From Allokutzneria sp. NRRL B-24872 (GTDB lineage Bacteria; Actinomycetota; Actinomycetes; Mycobacteriales; Pseudonocardiaceae): 64,000 nt of DNA. Every line of letters starts with the position of its first letter. Within the stretch, counting starts at the first letter, position 1. The notes under the pieces are model-generated. The model did no database searches. It was not told the DNA's origin and saw nothing but the letters and a program-made list of their open reading frames with translations. The stretch lies in NCBI RefSeq assembly GCF_002155965.1, contig NZ_MUMH01000043.1, positions 56,039 through 120,038 on the forward strand, written 5' to 3'. The translations under genes were made by a program, and so were the position numbers. This document shows positions 9,250 to 17,932 of this stretch, one piece after another.

Positions 9250-9279
9250 TTGCCCGTAGGGGTACCCCTTGGCTACTGT
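9250..9279 (+). promoter_or_regulatory. Possible promoter with palindrome in the spacer, upstream of the M23 peptidase gene
   Basis: TTGCCC (9250-9255) and TACTGT (9274-9279) are spaced by 18 bp. The spacer contains the perfect 12-bp palindrome AGGGGTACCCCT (9258-9269). Start site would be near 9286, about 115 bases before the chosen start codon. Confidence 0.4.
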
Positions 9280-9400
9280 CGCCGCCGTCCGTTGTCACGG
9301 TCCGGTCACAAACCAGGACGCTGAGTCGGTTCCCATCGACTCGCCGGGATCCCCCGCCCGGAATGTCCGCCCGGACTCCCCGAAGACGGAAGGGCAGGCC

Positions 9401-10207
9401 TTGGCGCAACACCGCACCCCCGGCGGCAGTCAATCCTCCCCGGCACTCGCAGACGCGTTGTCGCAGACGGGTTCACGGCCCAAGGGAGCTCACCGGCTCC
9501 CGCCGCCGCCGTCCGCACTTCGCGGCAGGGTCGTCGTAGCGGCCGTCGCGGCAGGCGCGTTCGTCGCCGCCGGCGCCGGTCAGACCCTCGCGCCGGGCGG
9601 GAACTCTGCTTCCGCGTCAGACGAAGTGGCTCCACTGGCATCCGGTCGCAGCGCCGTCGCGGCGCTCGGCATGGGCGGTACCGCGCCCTCTCCCGAGGTC
9701 GTTCCGCTGTCCTCGCAGGTCTCCGACCCGTCTCTCGAGGTCGAGAAGCTGGCCAAGAGCCAGCAGCTGAGGGCGGAACTGGCCAAGCGCGCCGAGCAGG
9801 AAGCCGAGCGCAACCGGGTCAAGTTCGTGAAGCCCGCCTCCGGCACCTTCACCTCCGGCTACGGCGCCCGCTGGGGCGCGACCCACTACGGCCTGGACAT
9901 CGCCAACCGCATCGGCACCCCGATCTACACGGTGGCCGACGGCACGATCATCGCGGCGGGCCCGGCGAGCGGCTTCGGCCTCTGGGTCAAGGTCCTGCAC
10001 CACGACGGCACCACGACCGTGTACGGGCACGTGGACCGCATCCTGGTGAAGGAGGGCAAGAAGGTGAAGGCGGGCGAGCAGATCGCCACCATGGGCAACC
10101 GCGGTTTCTCCACCGGCCCGCACCTGCACTTCGAGGTCTGGAACTCGGGCGGGCGCAAGATCAACCCGCTGCCGTGGCTCAACGAGCGCGGCGTGTTCGT
10201 CAGGTAG
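9401..10207 (+). CDS. M23-family metallopeptidase (LysM-less endopeptidase), exported
   Basis: About 268 residues from a TTG at 9401, chosen because AAGGG lies 6 bases upstream and the protein then begins MAQHRTPGG; an in-frame TTG at 9269 would add 44 poorly conserved-looking residues. A hydrophobic segment VVVAAVAAGAFVAAGAG near residue 43 can act as signal or anchor. A short coiled region (KLAKSQQLRAELAKRAEQEAERN) near 110 precedes the peptidase domain. Zinc motifs are intact: HYGLDIA (HxxxD) near 165 and GPHLHFEV (HxH) near 240. Likely cleaves peptidoglycan cross-bridges. The gene sits where Rv0950c sits in M. tuberculosis. Upstream operator at 9152-9167 suggests cAMP control; a hairpin with T4 ends it. 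Confidence 0.9.
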   Translation: MAQHRTPGGSQSSPALADALSQTGSRPKGAHRLPPPPSALRGRVVVAAVAAGAFVAAGAGQTLAPGGNSASASDEVAPLASGRSAVAALGMGGTAPSPEVVPLSSQVSDPSLEVEKLAKSQQLRAELAKRAEQEAERNRVKFVKPASGTFTSGYGARWGATHYGLDIANRIGTPIYTVADGTIIAAGPASGFGLWVKVLHHDGTTTVYGHVDRILVKEGKKVKAGEQIATMGNRGFSTGPHLHFEVWNSGGRKINPLPWLNERGVFVR

Positions 10208-10224
10208 AACCCCGTACGGCCAAG

Positions 10225-10254
10225 AGGCGATCGCTCATCGAGCGCTCGCCTTTT
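10225..10254 (+). terminator. Intrinsic terminator after the M23 peptidase gene
   Basis: AGGCGATCGCTC and GAGCGCTCGCCT pair over 12 positions with one mismatch around a 3-base loop, followed by TTTT. It lies 17 bases past the stop codon. Confidence 0.8.
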
Positions 10255-10308
10255 CGTCGTTCCTCTTTCGGTGACCGGCCTCGCTCCGGGGAGCTTCGGT
10301 GGGAGATC

Positions 10309-10352
10309 CGCAGTCGCCGGGTGTGCCCCCGACCGCACACCCGGCGACTGCG
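10309..10352. repeat. 18-bp perfect inverted repeat in the M23-pcrA convergent gap
   Basis: Arms 10309-10326 and 10335-10352 are perfectly complementary with an 8-base loop. It lies between two convergent genes that each already have their own hairpin. The rest of 10255-10567 holds no coding region I can support. Role could be a second, bidirectional terminator. Confidence 0.6.
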
Positions 10353-10567
10353 TGTCCCAACCCGTGCGGGGGTCTGCCTCTCACGTAGCCCGCCCGGCGC
10401 CCCGCCAAACCTCGCGGAAGCGTCGTTTCACCCGTTTCGACTACCGTCGCCGCCTCGCGCCCTGAGCACGCCGCTGAGCACAGTTCCGCCCACATCCGCC
10501 TCACGCGTGGACGAGCCACCCCACCGCACGCCACCGTTGAAGTGGGGGGTCCCCGGAGCGTGCGAAA

Positions 10568-10603
10568 GCCACCCTCGCCCGCCGAGGCGGGTCCGAGGGT
10601 GGC
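10568..10603 (-). terminator. Terminator after pcrA
   Basis: Outer stem GCCACCCTCG / CGAGGGTGGC (10568-10577 with 10594-10603) and inner stem CCCGC / GCGGG around CGAG, 10 bases past the pcrA stop. Confidence 0.7.
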
Positions 10604-10613
10604 CGGGTGGGGC

Positions 10614-13004
10614 TCAGAGCTTGGTGAGCGGGACTCCACCGATCAGCATCAGGCGGACGGTGCCGCCGGTGCCGAAGTCGATGGTGGCGGTCGCCCTGGG
10701 GCCGGAGCCGTCGGTGGCGACCACGGTGCCGAGGCCGTACTTGTCGTGCGAGACGCGGTCGCCGACGTCGAGCTTCATCGCGGGCGTGTCCTGCCAGCCC
10801 TTGAACGGCGTGGAGCGCATGCCCCGCGCGCCCAGGCCCGCCTGAGCGGAGCCGCTGCCCGTCTGCGAGCGGTTGCTGCCCCAGCGGGTGGCCGAGGTCG
10901 GCGCGGAGGAGCGCACCGGCTCGACGCGCTTCCACTCGAGGAGGTCGGCGGGGATCTCGTCGAGGAAGCGCGAGGCCGGGTTGGCCATCGGCTGCCCCCA
11001 CGCGGAGCGCACGAGCGCCCTGGAGACGTAGAGCCGCTGCCGCGCCCTGGTGATGCCGACGTAGGCGAGCCTGCGTTCCTCGGCCAGTTCGGTGGGGTCG
11101 CCGAGTGCGCGCTGGTGCGGGAAGAGCCCGTCCTCCCAGCCGGTGCAGAACACCACGGGGAACTCCAGGCCCTTCGCGGTGTGCAGCGTCATCATCGTGA
11201 CGACGCCGTCGCCCGCGTCCGGGGTCTGGTCGGAGTCGGCGACGAGCGAGACGCGCTCCAGGAACGCCTCCAGCGAGCCCTGCGCGGGCTGCCCGGCGTC
11301 GTCGATCTCCGGTTCCTCCGGCTCCGGCACCGTGGCCTCGGCCTGGACGAACTCGCGGGCCACGGTGATCAGCTCGGTCAGGTTGTCCACCCGCGAGGCG
11401 TCCTGCGGGTCGTCGCTGGCCTCCAGCTCGCCCCGGTAGCCGGTGCGCTCCAGCACGGTGTCCAGCACCTCGGCGACGTCCTTGCCGTCGGTCACCAGCG
11501 CGCGCAGCTCGTCGGTCAGCTCGACGAACCCGGCGATCGCCCGCTGCGAGCGCGGGTTGAGCAGGCTGACCTTGCCGTCGGCCGCGTCGCGCAGCGCGGC
11601 GGCGAAGGAGACGCGCTCGCGCTCGGCGTGCGCGGCAACGCACGCCTCGGCGCGGTCGCCGATGCCGCGCTTGGGCACGTTGAGGACGCGGCGCAGGCTG
11701 ACGGTGTCGTCCGGGTTGGACAGCAGCCGGAGGTAGGCCAGCGCGTCGCGGACCTCCCTGCGCTCGTAGAAGCGGACACCGCCGACGACCCGGTACGGCA
11801 GGCCGAGGCGGATGAACACCTCCTCGAAGGCGCGGGAGTTGTTGTTGGTGCGGTAGAAGAGCGCGATGTCGGAGAAGTTCGCGTCACCGGTGTCCACGAG
11901 CCGGTCGATCTCCGAGGCGACGAACGCGGCCTCGTCGTGCTCGTTGTCCCCGACGTAGCCGACGATCTTGTCGCCGTCGCCGAGGTCGGTCCACAGCCGC
12001 TTCTCCCTGCGGTTGGAGTTGCGGGCGATCACCGCGTTCGCGGCGGTGAGGATCGTCTGCGTCGAGCGGTAGTTCTGCTCCAGCGTGATCGTCCGCGCCT
12101 GCGGGTAGTCGCGCTCGAACTCCTCGATGTTGCGGATCGTGGCGCCGCGGAAGGCGTAGATCGACTGGTCGGCGTCACCGACGACGCACAGCTCGCCGGG
12201 CTCGATCCCGTCCTCGCCGCCGGTGCCGACGAGCGCGCGCACCAGCTCGTACTGGGCGTGGTTGGTGTCCTGGTACTCGTCGACCAGCACGTGCCGGAAG
12301 CGCCTGCGGTAGTGCTCGGCGACGTCGGGCCTGGTCTGCAGCAGCCGAACGGTGCGCATGATCAGGTCGTCGAAGTCGAAGGAGTTCGACTCGGTCAGCC
12401 TGCGCTGGTAGGCGGTGTAGACCTCGGCGACCCTGCGCTCCAGGTCGTTGCCCGCGCGGTCGGCGGCCTCGACCGGGTCGATCAGCTCGTTCTTCAGGTT
12501 CGAGATGTGCACCGCGAGCGTGCGGGCCGGGTAGCGCTTGGGGTCCAGGTCCAGCTCGCGGGAGACCAGCGTGATCAACCGGCGCGAGTCGTCGGCGTCG
12601 TAGACGGAGAAGTTGGAGCTGCGCAGGTCCAGGTTCTTCGCCTCGCGGCGCAGCAGCCGCACGCACATCGAGTGGAACGTGGACACCCACATCACGTTGG
12701 CGCGCCCGCCGACGAGCGCGGTGACGCGCTCCTTCATCTCCGCGGCGGCCTTGTTGGTGAAGGTGATCGCCATGATCTGGCCGGGGTGCACACCGCGCGC
12801 ACCGAGCAGGTGGGCGATGCGACTGGTCAGCACCCGGGTCTTGCCGGAGCCCGCGCCCGCGACGACGAGCAGGGGTGAACCGCTGTGCTCGACGGCGGCG
12901 CGCTGCTGGGGATTCAGCCCCTCCAGCAACGCTTCTGGGCCGCGCGCCTGGCGAGCGACGGGACCGTGATCATCTGACTGGGAGACCTCGAACAGGGTGT
13001 CCAT
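10614..13004 (-). CDS. pcrA: PcrA/UvrD1-type ATP-dependent 3'-5' DNA helicase
   Basis: Superfamily 1A helicase of DNA repair and replication-fork maintenance. 796 residues, normal for actinobacterial UvrD1. Motif I GAGSGKTRVL is near residue 50, motif Ia AITFTNKAAAEMKERV near 79, motif II VDEYQDTNHAQYEL near 237, motif V TMHTAKGLEFPVVF near 595 and motif VI YVGITRARQRLYV near 644. The C-terminal 60 residues contain a Tudor-like segment DVGDRVSHDKYGLGTVV that in PcrA binds RNA polymerase. ATG at 13004. The gene position next to a chorismate mutase gene is as in Rv0949/Rv0948c. Single-gene unit with its own terminator. Confidence 0.96.
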   Translation of the reverse strand: MDTLFEVSQSDDHGPVARQARGPEALLEGLNPQQRAAVEHSGSPLLVVAGAGSGKTRVLTSRIAHLLGARGVHPGQIMAITFTNKAAAEMKERVTALVGGRANVMWVSTFHSMCVRLLRREAKNLDLRSSNFSVYDADDSRRLITLVSRELDLDPKRYPARTLAVHISNLKNELIDPVEAADRAGNDLERRVAEVYTAYQRRLTESNSFDFDDLIMRTVRLLQTRPDVAEHYRRRFRHVLVDEYQDTNHAQYELVRALVGTGGEDGIEPGELCVVGDADQSIYAFRGATIRNIEEFERDYPQARTITLEQNYRSTQTILTAANAVIARNSNRREKRLWTDLGDGDKIVGYVGDNEHDEAAFVASEIDRLVDTGDANFSDIALFYRTNNNSRAFEEVFIRLGLPYRVVGGVRFYERREVRDALAYLRLLSNPDDTVSLRRVLNVPKRGIGDRAEACVAAHAERERVSFAAALRDAADGKVSLLNPRSQRAIAGFVELTDELRALVTDGKDVAEVLDTVLERTGYRGELEASDDPQDASRVDNLTELITVAREFVQAEATVPEPEEPEIDDAGQPAQGSLEAFLERVSLVADSDQTPDAGDGVVTMMTLHTAKGLEFPVVFCTGWEDGLFPHQRALGDPTELAEERRLAYVGITRARQRLYVSRALVRSAWGQPMANPASRFLDEIPADLLEWKRVEPVRSSAPTSATRWGSNRSQTGSGSAQAGLGARGMRSTPFKGWQDTPAMKLDVGDRVSHDKYGLGTVVATDGSGPRATATIDFGTGGTVRLMLIGGVPLTKL

Positions 13005-13054
13005 GGTGGTTCCCAGGCTACTCCGCCGGTCCCGTCGCCCACGCGCCCCCGCGC

Positions 13055-13867
13055 TCAGCCGACGTGAACGCGCAGCGTGGCCGTGTTGTTGGGGAAGACG
13101 TTCTCGGAGCGGCGGAACCCGGCGACGTGGAAGTCCATCGAGATGTCACCGCTGTCCGCCGTCGGGGTCAGCTCGACGCGAACCTTGGGGCGGTCGGTGC
13201 CGGGCAGGTGGTCGGCCTCGGAGCGGCAGAACAGGTACTGCCCGGAGGCGGGGTCGACTCGGCAGGCCCATCCGTCACCGCTGGCGGAGGTGATCTGCAG
13301 GCCCTCCTTGAACTGGGCCTCGATCCAGTCGCCGCCGTTGGGGACGGTGCCGTGGTTGGTCGCGGTCAGCTCGACGGCGACGCTCTGCCCCTTGGCTGCC
13401 TTCACCTCGGCGGGCGAGACGGTGAGCCCGATGTCCTGCTTGCGCTGGAGCACACCGAGATCGAACTTCGGGCAACTGGTCGCGCAGGAGAAAGTCGTTG
13501 TCTCCCAACCGTTCCAGTCGAAGTCGGAGTCGCGGGCGTCGTCGCCGGTGTTGGGTCGGGTGACGGTCAGCGCGAACGGCAGCGACTTCGGGCGCAGCTT
13601 GTAGGGCCCGCCGCTGAGCGGGAGCGAGTAGTGCCCGGCCTTGTTGGTGACGGCGGTGGCGGCCTCCGTGCCGTCCTCGCGGTAGGCGGCGACGGTGATG
13701 CCCGCCTTGCCCGCCTCGCCGCGCTCGCGGACCCCGTCGAAGTCGTCGTCGGCCCAGACGACTCCGGCGACGGCGGATTCGGGTGCTGCCGAAGCGGGCA
13801 GGGCGAGCGAGGTGAGCGACAGCAGCGCGAGCGCGGCGATCCCCGTGGTGCGGATGGTGTTTCTCAA
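13055..13867 (-). CDS. Secreted SdrD B-like / DUF11-like beta-sandwich protein
   Basis: 270 residues from a TTG at 13867 that follows GGAGGGG by 3 bases; longer in-frame extensions upstream have no such site. A clear signal peptide (hydrophobic TGIAALALLSLTSLALPASA, cleavage after ASA) is followed by an SdrD B-like repeat (VAGVVWADDDFDGVRERGE near residue 33, GHYSLPL near 70) that typically binds calcium through such DxDxDG-like loops, then a second beta-sandwich from about 145 to the end (VAVELTATNHGTVPNGG), like DUF11/cell-surface repeats. No LPXTG motif or membrane anchor is visible, so the protein is probably released. Ligand unknown. Divergent from the chorismate mutase leader. Confidence 0.7.
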   Translation of the reverse strand: MRNTIRTTGIAALALLSLTSLALPASAAPESAVAGVVWADDDFDGVRERGEAGKAGITVAAYREDGTEAATAVTNKAGHYSLPLSGGPYKLRPKSLPFALTVTRPNTGDDARDSDFDWNGWETTTFSCATSCPKFDLGVLQRKQDIGLTVSPAEVKAAKGQSVAVELTATNHGTVPNGGDWIEAQFKEGLQITSASGDGWACRVDPASGQYLFCRSEADHLPGTDRPKVRVELTPTADSGDISMDFHVAGFRRSENVFPNNTATLRVHVG

Positions 13868-13966
13868 CTTCCCCTCCAGAATTGAGATGTGCTCGACCAC
13901 GGTAGGACGCGCGGGGGCGCCACGGGTGGGTTCGGACGAACACGACGTGATCCGCGCGGGGCGCAC

Positions 13967-13995
13967 TCGACTAGGCGAACAGCGCGTGTCAGACT
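13967..13995 (+). promoter_or_regulatory. Promoter for the aromatic leader peptide and chorismate mutase
   Basis: TCGACT (13967-13972) and CAGACT (13990-13995) are separated by 17 bp. A start site 7 bases after the -10 would coincide with the GTG of the leader peptide at 14002, so the leader would be a leaderless ORF, which is common in actinobacteria. There is no Shine-Dalgarno in front of that GTG, which agrees. Confidence 0.5.
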
Positions 13996-14001
13996 GTCCT
14001 C

Positions 14002-14064
14002 GTGCTTCGCTCTGGCTTCTACTTTTTCTACGGGTACCGGACTCCGGTGCCCGTGGCCGAGTGA
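14002..14064 (+). CDS. Phe/Tyr-rich leader peptide (20 residues) of an attenuator
   Basis: A GTG-started ORF encodes V-L-R-S-G-F-Y-F-F-Y-G-Y-R-T-P-V-P-V-A-E and stops at TGA 14062-14064. Six of the seven residues 6-12 are Phe or Tyr, the two end products downstream of chorismate mutase. The ORF is too short for normal gene finding. Its last half overlaps the first strand of hairpin 1:2 (14031-14053), so ribosome position would decide which RNA fold forms. The peptide itself is unlikely to have another role. Seen directly: the codon run and structures; inferred: ribosome-stalling control. Confidence 0.75.
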   Translation: MLRSGFYFFYGYRTPVPVAE

Positions 14065-14114
14065 CCGCACTCTGACACGGAACACCCCGGAGTCCACTGG
14101 ACCCGGGGCTTTTT
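14031..14114 (+). promoter_or_regulatory. Ribosome-mediated transcription attenuator for chorismate mutase
   Basis: Three mutually exclusive structures can be drawn. Hairpin 1:2: 14031-14040 with 14044-14053, 10 bp with one G-U, loop ACT. Antiterminator 2:3: GGACTCCGG (14039-14047) with CCGGAGTCC (14087-14095), 9 perfect pairs. Terminator 3:4: CCCCGG-a-GTCC (14085-14095) with GGACCCGGGG (14099-14108), one bulged A, loop ACT, followed by CTTTTT. Stalling at the early Phe/Tyr codons would block strand 1, free strand 2 and favour read-through; fast translation would leave the terminator. A further repeat CGTGTCAGA / TCTGACACG (13985-13993, 14071-14079) flanks the leader ORF, but its left arm may lie upstream of the start site. 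Confidence 0.75.
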
Positions 14115-14163
14115 GCTGCCGGGGCCGGGAACCTCTCCGAGAACCCACCAGGGAGCATCGACG

Positions 14164-14456
14164 ATGAACGCCACCGCGGACAGCGAGCCCGCAACCCAGC
14201 AGAGCACCACGGACGCCGCTCCGGACATCAACGCGCTGCGGCTGGAGATCGACCAGCTCGACGCCGAGATCCTCCGGCTGATCCAGCGGCGCAGCGAGGT
14301 CTCGCGCACCATCGGCGCCGCCAGGATGGCCGAGGGCGGCCCCAAGATCGTCTACAGCCGGGAGATGGCCGTGCTCGCCCGCTTCCGCGACCTCGGTCCC
14401 GAGGGCCGCGAGCTGGGCATGCTGCTGCTGCGCCTGGGCAGGGGCAGGCTGGGCCG

Positions 14457-14460
<4 letters not shown>
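14164..14460 (+). CDS. Chorismate mutase, AroQ type (monofunctional, cytoplasmic)
   Basis: Converts chorismate to prephenate for Phe and Tyr synthesis. 98 residues, all-helical AroQ domain as in the 90-residue Rv0948c of M. tuberculosis, which also neighbours the UvrD1 gene. Segments LRLEIDQLDAEILRLIQRRSEVS (arginine and core helix 1) and KIVYSREMAVLARFRDLG fit the family; the C-terminal LLLRLGRGRLGR is the Arg/Gly tail that in mycobacteria docks onto DAHP synthase. No signal peptide. ATG at 14164 with AGGGAG 8 bases upstream. Expression is probably set by the Phe/Tyr attenuator at 14002-14114. The stop overlaps the convergent deacetylase stop in CTAG. Confidence 0.93.
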
Positions 14461-15572
<1,112 letters not shown>

Positions 15573-15677
15573 CGGCGCAGGTTACGGGCGCTCACGGACG
15601 CCGTGCAGGCGAATATCAGGGGCTTCTCAGGGTCACCGCGTCACCCGCGCGTGATGAGGAAGGCGCACACTGGAGGC

Positions 15678-15983
15678 ATGGTGTTGCACCTCATCGCAGT
15701 GATCGTCGCAATTCTCGCCGTGGTCGCCGCGGTCGTGCACGGCGGCTACCTCGCCATGCTGAACTCGGCGGCGAAGCGCAGGCCCGGTGCCTCGCACATC
15801 TCCCAGTGGGTCAGCGGCCGCTGGGGCGTCGCGGGCGCGACCGGTGGTATCGCGCTGCTGGCGCTGTTCTTCACCGGCGGCGGAGTCTTCCTCGACGTCA
15901 TCGCCATCCTCATCGGCGCGGGCAGCGGTGTCGCCTCCACCAAGGCCCTCCAGGAGACGCAGCAGCGCTTCCGCAACAGCTGA
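15678..15983 (+). CDS. Small two-helix membrane protein
   Basis: 101 residues with a hydrophobic N-terminal helix (LIAVIVAILAVVAAVVHGGY), a basic loop containing KRRPG, and a second hydrophobic region GGIALLALFFTGGGVFLDVIAI. GGAGG lies directly before ATG 15678 and 5 bases before an in-frame GTG at 15681, so the GTG is an equal start candidate. I do not recognise the family and no motif suggests a role. It stands alone between the deacetylase (divergent) and the PIG-L gene. Confidence 0.6.
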   Translation: MVLHLIAVIVAILAVVAAVVHGGYLAMLNSAAKRRPGASHISQWVSGRWGVAGATGGIALLALFFTGGGVFLDVIAILIGAGSGVASTKALQETQQRFRNS

Positions 15984-16088
15984 CCAGCGCACATTGATCT
16001 TGGTGGGATCCTCCGACCGGGGGTCACACCGAGTGACAGACCGTCCCCGTAGCGCAACCACGAACGGCGCAGTCTTACTCTGTGCAAG

Positions 16089-16823
16089 ATGACGAGCGCA
16101 CAGGACGTCCAGGGTTCCCGGGTCAGCCGGGCGCTCGTCATCAGCGCACACCCCGACGACGTCGACTTCGGCGCCGCGGGCACCGTGGCCTCGTGGACCG
16201 CCTCCGGGATCGAGGTCGCCTACTGCGTGTGCACCTCCGGTGAGGCCACCGGCGACCTGGACACCCCGCGCGCCGAGATCGCCAGGCTGCGCGAGAACGA
16301 GCAGCGCGCCGCCGCGAAGGTGGTCGGCGTCGACGAGCTGCACTTCCTCGGCCACCCGGACGGCGGCCTGACCGCCTCGCTGGAGCTGCGCCGCGACATC
16401 ACCCGGGTCATCCGCGCGTTCCGGCCGGACCGGGTGCTCACCTGGTCACCGGAGATCAACTGGGACCACATCGTCACCTCGCACCCGGACCACCGGGCCG
16501 CCGGCGAGGCCGCGTTCGCCGCCGTCTACCCGGACGCGCGCAACCCGCACGCCCACCCCGACCTGCTCGCCGAGGGACTGGGACCGTGGACCGTCCGTGA
16601 GCTCTGGCTCGCCGACGGCCCGCTCGACCGGCGCAACCACGCCGTCGACATCACCGACACGATGGCGGCGAAAATGGCCGCCCTGCGTTCCCACAAGTCC
16701 CAGACCGGCGATGCCGATGGACTTGAGGAAGGCATGCGGACGTTCCTGGAAGCAGCGGCACAGCGGCACGGTCTCGCTCCGGGCAGGCTCGCCGAGACGT
16801 TCCAGGTCGTCAACACCGGCTGA
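16089..16823 (+). CDS. PIG-L / LmbE-family zinc deacetylase
   Basis: 244 residues. The zinc motif AHPDDVDFG is near residue 20 and the third zinc ligand lies in SHPDHRAAGEAA near 138, as in MshB, Mca and related N-acetylglucosaminyl deacetylases. Length is shorter than MshB (about 300), and an Mca/MshB assignment is not supported, so the substrate (amino sugar, mycothiol-type conjugate or secondary metabolite) is open. ATG at 16089. A 15-bp dyad GTCAC-N5-GTGAC at 16023-16037 sits upstream and may be an operator. The 27-bp gap to the next gene contains a hairpin. Confidence 0.85.
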   Translation: MTSAQDVQGSRVSRALVISAHPDDVDFGAAGTVASWTASGIEVAYCVCTSGEATGDLDTPRAEIARLRENEQRAAAKVVGVDELHFLGHPDGGLTASLELRRDITRVIRAFRPDRVLTWSPEINWDHIVTSHPDHRAAGEAAFAAVYPDARNPHAHPDLLAEGLGPWTVRELWLADGPLDRRNHAVDITDTMAAKMAALRSHKSQTGDADGLEEGMRTFLEAAAQRHGLAPGRLAETFQVVNTG

Positions 16824-16832
16824 CCCAAGGCG

Positions 16833-16850
16833 CGCGAAAGGGGTTTCGCG
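16833..16850 (+). promoter_or_regulatory. Hairpin holding the ribosome site of the following gene
   Basis: CGCGAAA-GGGG-TTTCGCG forms a perfect 7-bp stem with a GGGG loop, ending one base before the ATG at 16851. The only Shine-Dalgarno-like bases (AAGGGG) are in the stem and loop. Confidence 0.5.
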
Positions 16851-17765
16851 ATGGACAGCGGGCAGGGGCCTGCGCAGCGGTACCGACCCCAGCGGGGGCG
16901 GCACCGCCCGGAAGCCAACGCGCTGGCCTGGACGCCGACCCCCGATGACTCCCCCGACGCGCCGGGCGCCGCGGCCGTCGACCCGATCGACGACACCAAC
17001 ACCGGCGGCCTGCGCAAGCTCGACCTCGGCATGGTCCCCGCCTCGGTCACACCGCCGGCCACCTGGAAGCGCGCGGCCTGGTTCGCCGGGCTGTCCTCGG
17101 CGACGGTGCTGGTCGTGCTCGTGACCGCCGCGGTCACCCTGGTCGGCCCGAAGGACGTCTTCGACCGGATCAACGCGCTTCCCGCGTACCCCAGCGAGCT
17201 GATGCTGGCGACCACGACGACCTCGACCCCGGCCAAGGCGGAGCAGGGCGCGCGCTCCGGGGGCCGCCCGTCCGGCGCGCAGGGCGCGGTCGGCCAGGAG
17301 GGCTCCGGCTCCGGTGGCGGTCCGCGGCGCACCACCGGCTCCTCGGCCGAGACCACCTCGCCGGGCACCGGGACGCCGAGCACGACCTCCAGCATGACCA
17401 CGCCGCCGGTCACCACGATCCCCTCGTTCGGCCCGGAGCTGATCCCGGTGAGCCAGCTGACCGAGAGCACGGTGCGCTTCTTCTCCGCGGTCGCCAACGA
17501 CGTCGAGAAGGCCTTCGCCGACCTCGCCAGCCCCGAACTGAAGAAGGAGGGCCTGCCCACCTTCCAGAAGCGGTTCGGCTCGCTGGAGGACCGGCTGGAG
17601 TTCAAGGGGATACGGGTGGACCCGGCGCGCGGTGTGACCACCTCGGTGCTCGAGATCAAGGAGAAGGACGGCAGAATCGTCGTCCAGGAGCGCGAACTCA
17701 GGTTCGTCCCGACCGCCGCTCCGCTGGTCGATGCCGAGCGCTTGGTGTCCTCAGCCCAACGGTGA
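16851..17765 (+). CDS. Single-pass membrane protein with extracytoplasmic domain shared with the nearby kinases (copy 1)
   Basis: 304 residues: ~73-residue cytoplasmic N-terminus, one transmembrane segment (AAWFAGLSSATVLVVLVTAAV, about 74-98), a Ser/Thr/Gly/Pro-rich linker (~100-195, including TTTTSTPAKAE) and a folded C-terminal domain from about 201. That domain has the pattern VRFFSAV...AFADL.SPEL...F...F..L seen in four other proteins of this region, including both Ser/Thr kinases. The fold may be NTF2-like (inference). No enzymatic motif. It probably acts outside the membrane as a sensor or kinase partner. Stop overlaps a GTG, but the next gene more likely starts at 17933. Confidence 0.7.
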   Translation: MDSGQGPAQRYRPQRGRHRPEANALAWTPTPDDSPDAPGAAAVDPIDDTNTGGLRKLDLGMVPASVTPPATWKRAAWFAGLSSATVLVVLVTAAVTLVGPKDVFDRINALPAYPSELMLATTTTSTPAKAEQGARSGGRPSGAQGAVGQEGSGSGGGPRRTTGSSAETTSPGTGTPSTTSSMTTPPVTTIPSFGPELIPVSQLTESTVRFFSAVANDVEKAFADLASPELKKEGLPTFQKRFGSLEDRLEFKGIRVDPARGVTTSVLEIKEKDGRIVVQERELRFVPTAAPLVDAERLVSSAQR

Positions 17766-17932
17766 ACCAAACTCGCAAAAATCGGCTACTGCGGGTAGTT
17801 CGACACCCGTTCGGCTGGTCCAAAACGACCGTTCAGCGCTCCAAACAGGTGAAGTCGCATCAGAGTGTCGCGCCCGGAGCCGATGTCACGATACGAGTTC
17901 TGCCGACCACAGAACGTACGGAGGCAGCCACC

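Noticed and set aside
9195..9400. Cyclic-di-AMP (ydaO) riboswitch before the M23 peptidase gene
   Set aside because: The conserved segments of that RNA could not be found; only a promoter-like palindrome and CRP site are visible.
10542..12878. 778-codon open frame on the plus strand
   Set aside because: Antisense to pcrA.
14065..14163. Trp attenuator
   Set aside because: Leader contains no Trp codon; Phe and Tyr only.
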